DNA from: Nesterenkonia aurantiaca
GTDB taxonomy: Bacteria > Actinomycetota > Actinomycetes > Actinomycetales > Micrococcaceae
Length of the DNA: 64,000 nt
Assembly (NCBI RefSeq): GCF_004364585.1
Contig: NZ_SOAN01000005.1
Span: 1 to 64,000 of the forward strand
Direction: 5' to 3'
The notes under the pieces are model-generated. The model was not told where the DNA came from. It was given only the letters and a program-made list of their open reading frames with translations, and did not search any database. Made by a program: the position numbers and the translations under genes. How positions within the stretch are numbered: the first letter of the stretch is position 1; the number at the start of each line of letters is the position of its first letter. Of the stretch, positions 35,912 to 45,388 are shown one piece after another.

Positions 35912-36991
35912 ATGGGTGATCAGCAGCAGAGGATCGAAGCGCTGCGGGCTGCCATGACGAGCATCCAGGAGCGGGACCCGGACGCCCCGGTTCCCGACTT
36001 CCTGGTGGTGGACACCTCGGTGTCCGTCGCGCCGGTCGAGGTCAAACCTGCTCAGGCCCAGCCCACCGGAGCCAGCTCGGATCAGTCGGGCTCGGGAGCC
36101 GCTGCAGGCGCTGACTCCGATCCTGCCGCCTCTGGGGTCGTCGGTGAATCTGGTGAGACTGAATCTGATGAGGATGAATCCACCGACGAGGAGTTCCTCG
36201 ATCTTGAATCAGGTGACCTCGAGTTCGTGGCCTCCGCCGAGGCACGTCCTCTCATAGAGCCGGAGAAGCTCTCGGAGGACCCCGTCTCGTTCTCGGCGGG
36301 AGAGTCCGTCACAACCGAGCTCCAGGCCGAGCCTCGGACGGGGACCGGGGTTGGGCCTGAGGCTGAGACTGGGCCCGAGGCTGACGCGGAGGCGGAGGCG
36401 GAGCCCCCCGTCGAGGCTGACGCGGAGACGGAGCCCCCCGCAGAGGCGGAGCCTGAGTCGCCCGCGGACGGGATGGCCGCACTTCGACCCGAGGAGCAGT
36501 ACGAGAAGGCCCGCGCGGTCGTGCTGCGCCGACTCACGGGCTCCCCTAAGTCACGGCACCAGCTCGCCGTGGCGCTGAAGGAGAAGGAGTTCAGCCCAGA
36601 TGTGATCAGTCGGGTGCTGGATCGGATGGAAGAGGTCCATCTGGTCAATGACACCGATTTCGCCCGGACCTGGGTCAGGGGTCGTCATGAGCTGAAGAAT
36701 CTCGGCAAGTCTGCGCTGCGGCGGGAACTGCGCGAGAAGGGCATCAGCGAGCTGGTGGCCCAGGATGCGCTGGAGCAGATCAGCGCCGAGGATGAGGGTG
36801 CTGCGGCACGGGAACTCGTCCGACGCAAGCTCCAGGGCAAACCCGTGCCCACCGGCCCCAGCCCGGAGGAGCGCGCTGAACGGGACAAGGTCACCCGGAG
36901 ATTGGTCTCGATGCTGGCCCGCCGAGGTCACTCCCCAGGGGCGGCGTTCCAGATCGTCCGAGAGATGATCCAGGAGCATTCGGGCGAGTAG
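35912..36991 (+). CDS. recX: RecX regulatory protein with long acidic N-terminal extension
   Basis: A 359-residue protein in which only residues about 188-359 are Rec[26 protein letters not shown]-like [14 protein letters not shown], then [14 protein letters not shown] repeats of three-helix modules. RecX limits RecA filaments. Residues 1-187 are disordered and rich in Glu, Ala, Pro and Ser, partly encoded by DNA repeats; normal RecX is about 150-200 residues. ATG 35912 follows AGGAGGCGACT, a good ribosome-binding site, so the extension is probably translated. An internal ATG at 36473 could make a standard-length form. Confidence 0.92.
   Translation: MGDQQQRIEALRAAMTSIQERDPDAPVPDFLVVDTSVSVAPVEVKPAQAQPTGASSDQSGSGAAAGADSDPAASGVVGESGETESDEDESTDEEFLDLESGDLEFVASAEARPLIEPEKLSEDPVSFSAGESVTTELQAEPRTGTGVGPEAETGPEADAEAEAEPPVEADAETEPPAEAEPESPADGMAALRPEEQYEKARAVVLRRLTGSPKSRHQLAVALKEKEFSPDVISRVLDRMEEVHLVNDTDFARTWVRGRHELKNLGKSALRRELREKGISELVAQDALEQISAEDEGAAARELVRRKLQGKPVPTGPSPEERAERDKVTRRLVSMLARRGHSPGAAFQIVREMIQEHSGE
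36359..36450 (+). repeat. imperfect repeats in the recX extension
   Basis: GAGGCTGACGCGGAG opens units at 36377 (36 bases) and 36413 (30 bases), each ending in a GGAGCCCCCCG segment; a degenerate copy starts at 36359. They encode Glu/Ala/Pro-rich sequence. Confidence 0.75.
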
Positions 36992-37002
36992 AATCCACTG
37001 CA
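36989..37002 (+). promoter_or_regulatory. near-leaderless promoter of miaB
   Basis: TAGAAT (36989-36994) overlaps the recX stop codon (TAG 36989-36991) and precedes ATG 37003 by 8 bases. Confidence 0.5.
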
Positions 37003-38577
37003 ATGAGTGATGCACTGATGGACCGCGCCGAGACCACCGCAGCAGATCCCGACCGAGTCGAGGCCTCTGCCGCAGACGCGCATCCGGCGACGACGCGCCG
37101 ACGCACCTACGAGGTGCGCACCTTCGGGTGTCAGATGAACGTGCATGACTCCGAGCGGATGTCCGGGCTTCTCGAGGATGCCGGCTACGGCCCCGCGCAA
37201 CCGGGCGCCACTGCGGACCTGGTGGTTTTCAACACCTGCGCAGTGCGCGAGAACGCGGACAACAAGCTCTACGGACATCTCGGGATGCTCCGCCAGACCA
37301 AGGCCGAGCACGAGGGCATGCAGATCGCCGTCGGCGGCTGTCTGGCACAGAAGGACCAGGAGACCGTCCAGAAGAAGGCTCCCTGGGTCGATGTCGTCTT
37401 CGGCACCCACAACATCGGTTCGCTGCCCACGCTGCTGGAACGCTCCCGTCACAACGCCGAGGCCGAGATCGAGATCCTTGAAGCCCTTGAGACCTTCCCC
37501 TCGACCCTGCCGACCAAACGCGAGTCCGTGCACTCCGGCTGGGTGTCCATCTCCGTGGGTTGCAACAACACCTGCACGTTCTGCATCGTGCCGGCGCTGC
37601 GCGGGAAGGAACGCGACCGTCGCCCCGGAGAGATCCTGGCAGAGGTCCGCGCGCTCGTCGCCGACGGTGCCGTGGAGGTCACGCTGCTGGGCCAGAACGT
37701 GAACACCTACGGCGTAGAATTCGGCGACCGCGGTGCCTTCGCGAAGCTGCTGCGCGCCTGCGGAGAGATCGAAGGACTCGAACGTGTCCGGTTCACCAGC
37801 CCCCACCCGGCGTCGTTCACCGATGACGTCATCCACGCCATGGCCGAAACCCCCAACGTCATGCCCCAGCTGCACATGCCGCTGCAGTCCGGTTCGGACA
37901 AGGTCCTCAAGGACATGCGCCGCTCCTACCGATCCAAGAAGTTCCTCGGGATCCTGGAGAAGGTGCGCGAGTCCATGCCGGAGGCCGCGGTGACCACCGA
38001 CATCATCGTCGGGTTCCCGGGGGAGACCGAGGCTGACTTCGCTGACACCATGCGGGTGGTGGAGGCGTCCCGTTTCGCCTCGGCCTACACCTTCCAGTAC
38101 TCACCCCGCCCCGGCACTCCGGCAGCCACCATGGAGGATCAGATCCCCAAGGCGGTCGTGCAGGAACGCTTCGAACGCCTGTGCGCCCTGCAGGACCGCA
38201 TCGGGGCCGAAGAGAACGCCAAGCTCGTCGGCAGCTCCCAGGAGCTGCTGGTCACTGCCGACGCCGGGACGAGATCCCGCGAGACCGGACGGCTCAGCGG
38301 GCGGTCGCGGGACAACCGGCTGGTGCATTTCACCGTGCCCGCCGGGGCCAGCTCCCCGCGTCCCGGGGACTTCGTCACGGTCACCATCACCGAGGCCGCC
38401 GGGTTCCACCTGCTCGCGGATCCGGCAGGGCCGGGAGACTACCGACTTCGCCGCTCACCCGCCGGCGAGGCCTGGGACCGCTGGCAGGCGGACTCCTGCG
38501 GAGTGGGCACCACGCAGGTGGGCGGACCCACCCCGGCAGTCTCCCTCGGCATGCCGACCTTGCGTCCCGCCTCCTGA
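37003..38577 (+). CDS. miaB: tRNA-2-methylthio-N6-dimethylallyladenosine synthase
   Basis: A 524-residue radical-SAM methylthiotransferase acting on A37 of tRNAs reading UNN codons, after MiaA. The N-terminal domain has [12 protein letters not shown] (Cys43), [12 protein letters not shown] and GGCLAQK for one Fe-S cluster; CNNTCTFC is the radical-SAM cluster motif. The TRAM domain lies near residues 400-470. The start is in a leaderless context. Its stop overlaps the miaA start by one base, so substrate-making and modifying enzymes are coupled. Confidence 0.95.
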   Translation: MSDALMDRAETTAADPDRVEASAADAHPATTRRRTYEVRTFGCQMNVHDSERMSGLLEDAGYGPAQPGATADLVVFNTCAVRENADNKLYGHLGMLRQTKAEHEGMQIAVGGCLAQKDQETVQKKAPWVDVVFGTHNIGSLPTLLERSRHNAEAEIEILEALETFPSTLPTKRESVHSGWVSISVGCNNTCTFCIVPALRGKERDRRPGEILAEVRALVADGAVEVTLLGQNVNTYGVEFGDRGAFAKLLRACGEIEGLERVRFTSPHPASFTDDVIHAMAETPNVMPQLHMPLQSGSDKVLKDMRRSYRSKKFLGILEKVRESMPEAAVTTDIIVGFPGETEADFADTMRVVEASRFASAYTFQYSPRPGTPAATMEDQIPKAVVQERFERLCALQDRIGAEENAKLVGSSQELLVTADAGTRSRETGRLSGRSRDNRLVHFTVPAGASSPRPGDFVTVTITEAAGFHLLADPAGPGDYRLRRSPAGEAWDRWQADSCGVGTTQVGGPTPAVSLGMPTLRPAS

Positions 38578-39551
38578 TGCGTGCTGATGAGCTCTCGCCG
38601 CTGAGCACCACCACGGAGGCCCCTGTAGCCGCAGCGCCCACGGCCCCGCTGATCGTCCTGGTCGGCCCCACCGCCTCCGGAAAATCCGCCCTAGGCATCG
38701 AGCTGGCAGAGCGCCTCGACGGAGAGATCATCAACGCGGATTCCATGCAGCTCTACCAGGGGATGGACATCGGCACCGCCAAGGTCACGCCGGACGAGGC
38801 TGGGGCCGTGCCGCACCACCTGTTCGATGTCCTCGACGTGACTCGGGAGGCTTCGGTCGCGGACTTCCAAGAGCAGGCGCGCCGGGTCATCGGTGAGATC
38901 AGGGCCCGCGGCAAGACCCCGATCATGGTCGGAGGCTCGGGGCTCTACGTGCGCGCCGTGATCGACGTCATCGAATTCCCGCCCACCGACCCAGAGCTGC
39001 GCAGCCGCCTGACCCGGCGACTCGAGGAGCAGGGTGCTGCGCCTCTGCGCCTGGAGCTGCGCGAGCTGGACCCTGAATCCGCCGCTGTCATCAAGGATGA
39101 CCGTCGCCTGATCCGCGCCCTGGAGGTCGTGCTGCTCACCGGGCGCACCTTCTCCTCCTTCATGCCGCAGCGAATCCACGAGCCCAGCCTGGAACCGGTG
39201 GTGCAGCTCGGACTCGACGTGGACCGGTCCCTGCTGCACCAGCGCATCGCCCACCGGGTGCAACGCATGGAAGAACAAGGCCTGCTCGAGGAGGTGCGCC
39301 GGCTCGACGACGCCGGGCTGCGCCGCGGACGCACCGCACCTCGGGCCATCGGATACCAGCAGTTCCTTCAGGTCCTCGACGACGAGCTCAGCCTGGCCGA
39401 GGCCATCGAATCCACCACGACCGCCACGCGCAAGTTCGCCCGCCGGCAAGAGACCTGGTTCCGCGCCGACCCCCGCGTGACCTGGCTGCCCGCGCCCTCC
39501 GAAGACCTCTGCGGGCAGGCCCTGGAAGCGATACGGCGCGCCCAGCGTTGA
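38577..39551 (+). CDS. miaA: tRNA dimethylallyltransferase
   Basis: A 324-residue enzyme that adds dimethylallyl to A37 of tRNA, giving the MiaB substrate. P-loop GPTASGKS (30-37), NADSMQLYQGMDIGTAK, the VGGSGLYVRAV block and APRAIGYQQF are characteristic. I chose ATG 38577, overlapping the miaB stop as TGATG; the frame stays open well upstream but that part is inside miaB. Confidence 0.95.
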   Translation: MRADELSPLSTTTEAPVAAAPTAPLIVLVGPTASGKSALGIELAERLDGEIINADSMQLYQGMDIGTAKVTPDEAGAVPHHLFDVLDVTREASVADFQEQARRVIGEIRARGKTPIMVGGSGLYVRAVIDVIEFPPTDPELRSRLTRRLEEQGAAPLRLELRELDPESAAVIKDDRRLIRALEVVLLTGRTFSSFMPQRIHEPSLEPVVQLGLDVDRSLLHQRIAHRVQRMEEQGLLEEVRRLDDAGLRRGRTAPRAIGYQQFLQVLDDELSLAEAIESTTTATRKFARRQETWFRADPRVTWLPAPSEDLCGQALEAIRRAQR

Positions 39552-39631
39552 ACACCTCAGCAGCAAGCACCCGTCCAAGCAGCACAGAATCCCAGCAGCA
39601 GCGCACCGACGCAGCAACGAAGGAGAACCGC

Positions 39632-40606
39632 GTGGCCCATCACCTCACCGGCCTGGAGGCCCTGCGCGGCACCGCAGTCACCAAGGCCCACGCCACCGGC
39701 AATGACTTCGTCATGATCGCGGACCCCGCGGGGGAGCAGACGCTGGAAGCACACCAGGTCGCCGCGCTCTGCGACCGGCACCTCGGCATCGGCGGCGACG
39801 GGCTCATCCGGGCAGTGCCCGCGCATCGGGTCGCCGGCGACGCCGTGGTCTCCCGGCTGCTCGCCGAGGCCCCCGAGCTGAGCAGCACCGACGAGGCGCC
39901 GTTGTGGTTCATGGACTACCGGAACTCCGACGGCTCGGTGTCCGAGATGTGCGGCAACGGCGTGCGCGCCTTCGCACACTTCCTGATCCATCAAGACCTG
40001 GTGCAGCTCCTCGAGGGTCAGCAGCTGCCGGTCCTGACCCGGGCCGGGCTGCGCAGCGTGCGCAAGGTGCCCGAAGGCTACGCGATCGGCATGGGCGTGT
40101 GGTCCTTCCTTGACCCCGAGCAGGCCGCCACCAATGCCTCTGACGCCCTGGTGATCGCCGCCGGGCTCGAGGAGCCCCGGCCGGCCCTGAGCATCTCGAT
40201 GGGCAATCCGCACACCGTCGTCGCCCTTGGTGACGAGACGACGCTGAAGGACCTGAACCTCCACGAGGCGCCCAAGGTGGATCCGCTTCCACCCGCGGGG
40301 ACCAACGTGGAGTTCGTGGTCCCCGCCGAACCGCTGGTCACGCAGGATGCGGACGGTCAGGCCGTGGGTCGGGTGCGTATGCGCGTGCACGAACGCGGGG
40401 TCGGGGAGACCATGTCCTGTGGGACCGGCGCCTGCGCCGCGGCCGCTGCGGTACGGGTCTGGGCCGCAGATGACACGGTCAACCTCTGGAGGGTCGACGT
40501 CCCCGGCGGACAGGTGACGGTCCGATTCACCGCCCGTGAGGACGGGGCCGAGGATGTGGAGCTGTCAGGACCAGCTCAGCTGGTGCTCACCGGGACCCTC
40601 GCCTGA
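39632..40606 (+). CDS. dapF: diaminopimelate epimerase
   Basis: A 324-residue enzyme turning LL- into meso-diaminopimelate for peptidoglycan and lysine. The two catalytic cysteines lie in MCGNGVRAFAHF and SCGTGACAAA; KAHATGNDFVMI is the N-terminal signature. I chose GTG 39632 because AAGGAG lies six bases upstream. A TTG at 39548 overlaps miaA and would add a Ser/Gln-rich leader of 28 residues. It ends the miaB-miaA-dapF group. Confidence 0.93.
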   Translation: MAHHLTGLEALRGTAVTKAHATGNDFVMIADPAGEQTLEAHQVAALCDRHLGIGGDGLIRAVPAHRVAGDAVVSRLLAEAPELSSTDEAPLWFMDYRNSDGSVSEMCGNGVRAFAHFLIHQDLVQLLEGQQLPVLTRAGLRSVRKVPEGYAIGMGVWSFLDPEQAATNASDALVIAAGLEEPRPALSISMGNPHTVVALGDETTLKDLNLHEAPKVDPLPPAGTNVEFVVPAEPLVTQDADGQAVGRVRMRVHERGVGETMSCGTGACAAAAAVRVWAADDTVNLWRVDVPGGQVTVRFTAREDGAEDVELSGPAQLVLTGTLA

Positions 40607-40680
40607 ACAGCCGCGCCTCCCGCTCACCAGATCTGTGAACTGCCGCCCCCGCAAGGACGATGAGCCGGCAGGCCCTGCGC

Positions 40681-41337
40681 TCAGCTGCGGGTGATCCGCA
40701 GCAGCCGGAAGCCCTTTGCAGTCTCGGCACGCCCGCTCCGGAACTCTCCGGCGACGCCGGCGAGCATCGTGGTGATCCAGGACAGCAGAGAGTCAGCGCC
40801 GAGGTTCTTCTGGACCACCAGCCAGGCCTCGCCCCCGGGGCTCAGCCGCGGCAGCCAGTGCTCCAAGATCCCGTGAAGCACCTCCTTGCCCACACGGATC
40901 GGAGGATTGGACCAGATGGTGTCGAATTCGATGTCCTGAGGCACCTCCTCGGGTGCCAGCACGCGCAGGTTGCTCAGGCCCAGCGCCGCCGCGTTCTCCG
41001 CACACAGGATGCGGGAACGTTCATTGACGTCCACCGCCCAGACCGTGGCTTCTGGTGAGCGCATCGCAAGAGTCAGCGCCAACGGACCCCAGCCACACCC
41101 GATGTCGAGCAGGTGGCCCTGGGTGGCCGGATCTGGAGCGTGCTTGAGCAGCACGGCCGTGCCCTTGTCCACACCATCGGGGGAGAAGATCCCCCCGGCG
41201 GTGGACACGGAGACCTCGCTGCCGCCCAGGGTGACGCTCATGGACCGGCGGGTGAAGGGACCCTCGGGGGAGGCGGAGAAATAATGCTGGGAGTTCACAG
41301 GGTGAATCGTAGTAGACTCCTCGTCATGTGGATTCAC
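40681..41337 (-). CDS. RsmC-like class I SAM-dependent methyltransferase
   Basis: A 218-residue methyltransferase. LLDIGCGWGPLALTLAMRSP is the SAM-binding motif I, VWAVDVNERSRILCAENA motif II, and IWSNPPIRVG is the NPP(I/Y) motif of guanine-N2 RNA methyltransferases such as RsmC (16S G1207). It corresponds to the catalytic half only. I chose GTG 41337, which has GGGAG eight bases upstream; a later GTG at 41298 starts right at NSQHYFSASP, where many homologues begin. It is convergent with dapF. Confidence 0.82.
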   Translation of the reverse strand: MNPHDEESTTIHPVNSQHYFSASPEGPFTRRSMSVTLGGSEVSVSTAGGIFSPDGVDKGTAVLLKHAPDPATQGHLLDIGCGWGPLALTLAMRSPEATVWAVDVNERSRILCAENAAALGLSNLRVLAPEEVPQDIEFDTIWSNPPIRVGKEVLHGILEHWLPRLSPGGEAWLVVQKNLGADSLLSWITTMLAGVAGEFRSGRAETAKGFRLLRITRS

Positions 41338-41621
41338 CTGACGTACTCCCGCCCGCGCGGTTGAGTCACCCCTTCGCCATCTGGCCGGCTCGCTGAGTCG
41401 GCAGTGCCGTTCCACGCCGACGCCGCGCGTCCGCCGGACTGCGCCATCTCGGATCCCTCCTGCGGATCCGGGTACTGGCCGAACGGACACCATCCACACC
41501 CCTGAACAAGCCCCGCCCGATCTCCACAGCCGCCCCACACACTTAACCGTGTCCAGGGTCGAACGTAGGATGGAGATCCACGACGGGCAGGGCCAGCCCG
41601 AAAACTGGTCCTAAGGAGATC

Positions 41622-43247
41622 ATGACCAAGCAGAAGCACACGCCCGCACCCTCAGGGGAGACCCCCGAGGACGCCACGACGCCGACCGCCGAACAGTCCT
41701 CCGTCGATGCGACCATCGAACGGATCCTCGCGGCTGATCGCGCACGCGAAGACGCGCCGAAACGGACCACCCGATTCGAGGCTGACTCGAGCTTCAAACG
41801 TCGCGGCATCCTGGGTGAACAGGCCCGCGAAATCGCCGGTGAGACCGCGCACTCCGAGTCCGACGGCGAGCAGTTCGAGCTCATGGAACGTCGCTCGCTG
41901 CGCCGAGTCGATGGGCTCTCCACCGAGCTCGAGGACGTCTCCGAAGTCGAATACCGGCAGCTGCGCCTGGAGCGCGTGGTGCTCGCCGGGCTCTGGGGCG
42001 AGGGCACCGTCGCCGAGGCAGAGTATTCGCTGCGCGAGCTCTCCGCCCTTGCTGAGACCGCGGGCTCCACGGTGCTCGACGGCTTCCTGCAGCGCCGAGC
42101 CAAGCCCGATCCAGGCACCTTCTTCGGCTCCGGCAAGGCCGAAGAGATCCGCGTGGCCGTGGCTGATCTCGGTGCCGACACCGTCGTGGTGGACTCCGAG
42201 CTCGCCCCCTCCCAGCGCCGTGGCCTGGAGGACATCGTCAAGGTCAAGGTCATTGACCGCACCGGGCTGATCCTGGACATCTTCGCCCAGCACGCGAAGT
42301 CTCGTGAGGGCAAGGCCCAGGTGGAGCTGGCTCAGATGGAGTACATGCTTCCTCGGCTGCGCGGCTGGGGCGAATCGCTCTCCCGGCAGGCCGGCGGCCA
42401 GGTCGGCGGCGCGAGCGCCGGCATCGGGTCCCGCGGTCCAGGTGAGACCAAGATCGAGCTCGATCGGCGCCGGATCAACGCGCGCATGGCGAAGCTGCGC
42501 AAGGACATCGCGGCCATGAAGCCGGCCCGCGATGCCAAGCGGGCCAACCGCAAGCGCAACGCCGTGCCCTCCGTCGCGATCGCCGGGTACACCAACGCGG
42601 GCAAGTCCTCGCTGTTGAACCGGCTCACCGACGCCGGGGTCCTGGTGGAGAACGCCCTGTTCGCCACCCTGGACCCCACCACCCGCAAAGCGGTCACCCC
42701 CGATGGGATCGGCTACACGCTCTCAGACACCGTCGGCTTCGTCCGGCAGCTGCCCACGCAGCTGATCGAAGCCTTCCGCTCGACCTTGGAGGAGGTCGCT
42801 GATGCCGACCTCATCCTGCACGTGGTCGATGCGTCCCATCCCGAGCCCGAGAGCCAGATCAGCGCGGTCCGCACCGTGCTCGCCGAAGTGGACGCCCATG
42901 AGGTCGATGAGGTCATCGTGCTGAACAAGGCCGACGTCGCCGACTGGGACGTGGTGGAACGAATTCGTCGTCGTGAACCGCACACCATCGTGGTCTCGGC
43001 CCACTCCGGGGAGGGGATCGAGGAGCTGCGTGAACTGATCAGCAGCTCCATCCCGCGGCCCAGCGTCCCACTGGAGCTGATGGTGCCCTACGCCCAGGGC
43101 GACATCGTCTCCCGGCTCCACGCCGAGGACGCCGAGATCCTCTCCACCGAGTACCAGGAGGAGGGCACCCTGCTGAAGGTGCTGGTCCGCCGAGAACTGG
43201 TGGGAGATCTCGCCGAATTCCAGGTCAAGGCAGAGCCGACGCCTTGA
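41622..43247 (+). CDS. hflX: ribosome-associated GTPase HflX
   Basis: A 541-residue GTPase that splits stalled ribosomes. The N-terminal HflX domain (GTFFGSGKAEEI, VDSELAPSQRRGLE), a basic helical linker with the glycine-rich GGQVGGASAGIGSRGPGETK, then the G domain with P-loop GYTNAGKS, switch II DTVGFVRQLP and NKAD are visible. The first 90 residues are a charged extension. ATG 41622 follows AAGGAG. Its TGA overlaps the next gene's start. Confidence 0.95.
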   Translation: MTKQKHTPAPSGETPEDATTPTAEQSSVDATIERILAADRAREDAPKRTTRFEADSSFKRRGILGEQAREIAGETAHSESDGEQFELMERRSLRRVDGLSTELEDVSEVEYRQLRLERVVLAGLWGEGTVAEAEYSLRELSALAETAGSTVLDGFLQRRAKPDPGTFFGSGKAEEIRVAVADLGADTVVVDSELAPSQRRGLEDIVKVKVIDRTGLILDIFAQHAKSREGKAQVELAQMEYMLPRLRGWGESLSRQAGGQVGGASAGIGSRGPGETKIELDRRRINARMAKLRKDIAAMKPARDAKRANRKRNAVPSVAIAGYTNAGKSSLLNRLTDAGVLVENALFATLDPTTRKAVTPDGIGYTLSDTVGFVRQLPTQLIEAFRSTLEEVADADLILHVVDASHPEPESQISAVRTVLAEVDAHEVDEVIVLNKADVADWDVVERIRRREPHTIVVSAHSGEGIEELRELISSSIPRPSVPLELMVPYAQGDIVSRLHAEDAEILSTEYQEEGTLLKVLVRRELVGDLAEFQVKAEPTP

Positions 43248-45277
43248 GCGTGAGCACCAGCCGGTCCACGGGATACCGGGAGACCACGGACCTGCTCGAG
43301 CGCGCCGTCACCGCCATGGGCGGAGTCAAGCGCGAAGGACAGGTGACCATGGCCGAACACGTGGCCATGGCGCTGCGCAAGCGCCGTCACCTGCTGGTCC
43401 AGGCCGGCACCGGTACAGGCAAGTCCCTTGCCTACCTGGTGCCGGCGGTGGTTCACGCCCTGGACGCGGAGAAGCCGGTGCTGATCTCCACCGCCACCCT
43501 CGCGCTGCAGGCCCAGATCATGGGCCGAGACCTGCCGCGGCTGCTGGAGAACATCGCGGAACACGTGGAACGTCCGGTGGAGGTCGCCCTGGTGAAGGGC
43601 CGGGCGAACTACGCATGCAAGCACAAGATGGACGGCGGCTTTCCCGAGGACGACGACGAGCAGGCGCTCTTCGCGTTCGCCGATGAACCCACCGGCGGGG
43701 TCACCGCCTTCGAGCCCGGCTCCCAGCTGGGTAAGGAGATCGTGGCGCTGCGCGAGTGGGCCGAGGTCACCGAGACCGGCGATCGGGATGACCTGCCCCA
43801 TGGGGTGACCGACCGGGCCTGGCGCCAGATCTCGGTCAACGCCGTGGACTGCATCGGACCGCGGAAATGCCCGATGGCCGCCGAGTGCTTCTCTGAGCGC
43901 GCTCGGGAGAAGGCCAAGGACGCCGACCTGGTTATCACCAACCACGCCATGCTCGCCATCGACGCCTTCGAAGGCCTCGACGTGCTGCCAGACCATGACG
44001 CCGTCATCGTCGACGAGGCCCACGAACTGGCCGACCGGGTGACCTCAGCAGTCACCGCCCAGCTCTCGGCGCAGATGATCAAGGCCGCAGCCTCCTCCGC
44101 GCGTCGGCACACCGCGATCAACGTCGAGGCGCTGCAGAGCTCCGCGGTCGCCGTGGAGGCGGCCTTCCACCGAGTCGACTCAGGTCTGCTCGCGCGGGGG
44201 CTGAATCCACAGCAGCGCGAGGCCGTCGAGCTGGCCCGCAACGCCGCGCGCACCGCGCTCTCCGACTCCAAGCCCACCGGCGACGCCGAGGCCGATCCGG
44301 GTCGCAGCACCGCCAGGTCCCGGATGCAGGCCGTGCTCGAGACCGCCAACCGGATCCTCGACTCCCCGGACACCCCCGATGTGGTCTGGCTCAACCGGCC
44401 CGGCGCCTTCGTGCCGGGACGGGGCTACCAGGAGGCTGATCTCGAGGAATCCCCGCTCATCTACGTCGCACCCACCTCGGTGGCTGGACGGCTGCGCGAA
44501 GGCCTCTTCGGGGATCGCACCGTGGTGCTGACCTCCGCCACGCTGACCATCGGCGACAGCTTCGATCCCGTGGCCGGGTCACTGGGGCTGGCGGGGGAGA
44601 AGGCTCCGGCCTGGGACGCCGTGGACGTAGGAAGCCCCTTCGACTATCCCAAGCAAGGCGTGCTCTACGTCGCCAAGCACCTCCCGCCGCCGTCGATGAA
44701 GACCGCACAGGCCCAGCGGGACGAGCTGGCCGGCCTCATCGAAGCCTCGAAGGGTGCGACCCTGGCGCTGTTCTCCTCCCGACGTGCAGCGGAGGAGGCG
44801 GCCGAGGACCTGCGCCAGCGTCTGGACCTCCCGATCCTCTGCCAGGGGGATTCCACCATGTCCTCACTGGTGCGCGCCTTCGCCGAGGATGAGGAGACCT
44901 GCTTATTCGGCACCATGAGCCTGTGGCAGGGCGTGGATGTGCCCGGACGCTCCTGCCGGCTGGTGGCCATCGACCGGATCCCGTTCCCGCGCCCGGACGA
45001 CCCGCTGGTCAGCGCGCGCAGCCAGGAGGTCACTCGGCATGGCGGCAACGGGTTCATGCAGGTCGCCGCCACCCATGCCGCCACCCGACTGGCCCAGGGC
45101 GCCGGACGACTGATCCGCACCTCCCAGGACAAGGGGGTGCTGGCGATCCTTGACTCACGCCTGGCCAACGCGCGCTACGGCGGCTTCCTGAAACAGTCGA
45201 TGCCAGATTTCTGGCCCACCGTCAACGGGGACCTGGCCCGCGGGGCGTTGGCCCGGCTCGCCGAGCTGGACAGCTAG
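43244..45277 (+). CDS. DinG/XPD-type Fe-S DNA helicase
   Basis: A 677-residue superfamily 2 helicase. Walker A GTGTGKS (55-61), DEAH box (257-260) and four cysteines suited to an Fe-S cluster (125, 203, 209, 215) match the DinG/XPD layout. The C-terminal half has LALFSSRRAAEEA, FGTMSLWQGVDVPG and AQGAGRLIRTSQDKG for motifs IV-VI. The start is TTG 43244, overlapping the hflX stop (TTGA); a GTG two codons later is an alternative. It probably unwinds recombination or R-loop structures. Confidence 0.92.
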   Translation: MSVSTSRSTGYRETTDLLERAVTAMGGVKREGQVTMAEHVAMALRKRRHLLVQAGTGTGKSLAYLVPAVVHALDAEKPVLISTATLALQAQIMGRDLPRLLENIAEHVERPVEVALVKGRANYACKHKMDGGFPEDDDEQALFAFADEPTGGVTAFEPGSQLGKEIVALREWAEVTETGDRDDLPHGVTDRAWRQISVNAVDCIGPRKCPMAAECFSERAREKAKDADLVITNHAMLAIDAFEGLDVLPDHDAVIVDEAHELADRVTSAVTAQLSAQMIKAAASSARRHTAINVEALQSSAVAVEAAFHRVDSGLLARGLNPQQREAVELARNAARTALSDSKPTGDAEADPGRSTARSRMQAVLETANRILDSPDTPDVVWLNRPGAFVPGRGYQEADLEESPLIYVAPTSVAGRLREGLFGDRTVVLTSATLTIGDSFDPVAGSLGLAGEKAPAWDAVDVGSPFDYPKQGVLYVAKHLPPPSMKTAQAQRDELAGLIEASKGATLALFSSRRAAEEAAEDLRQRLDLPILCQGDSTMSSLVRAFAEDEETCLFGTMSLWQGVDVPGRSCRLVAIDRIPFPRPDDPLVSARSQEVTRHGGNGFMQVAATHAATRLAQGAGRLIRTSQDKGVLAILDSRLANARYGGFLKQSMPDFWPTVNGDLARGALARLAELDS

Positions 45278-45388
45278 CCGGACCGGGGCGCCGAGGCGGG
45301 TGCCGCCGATGGCACAGCGCCTGCTTGATGGGACCGCGGAATTCGGATCGATCCAGCACGATGGTTGGCCACGGGAGGCTGGTAGACG

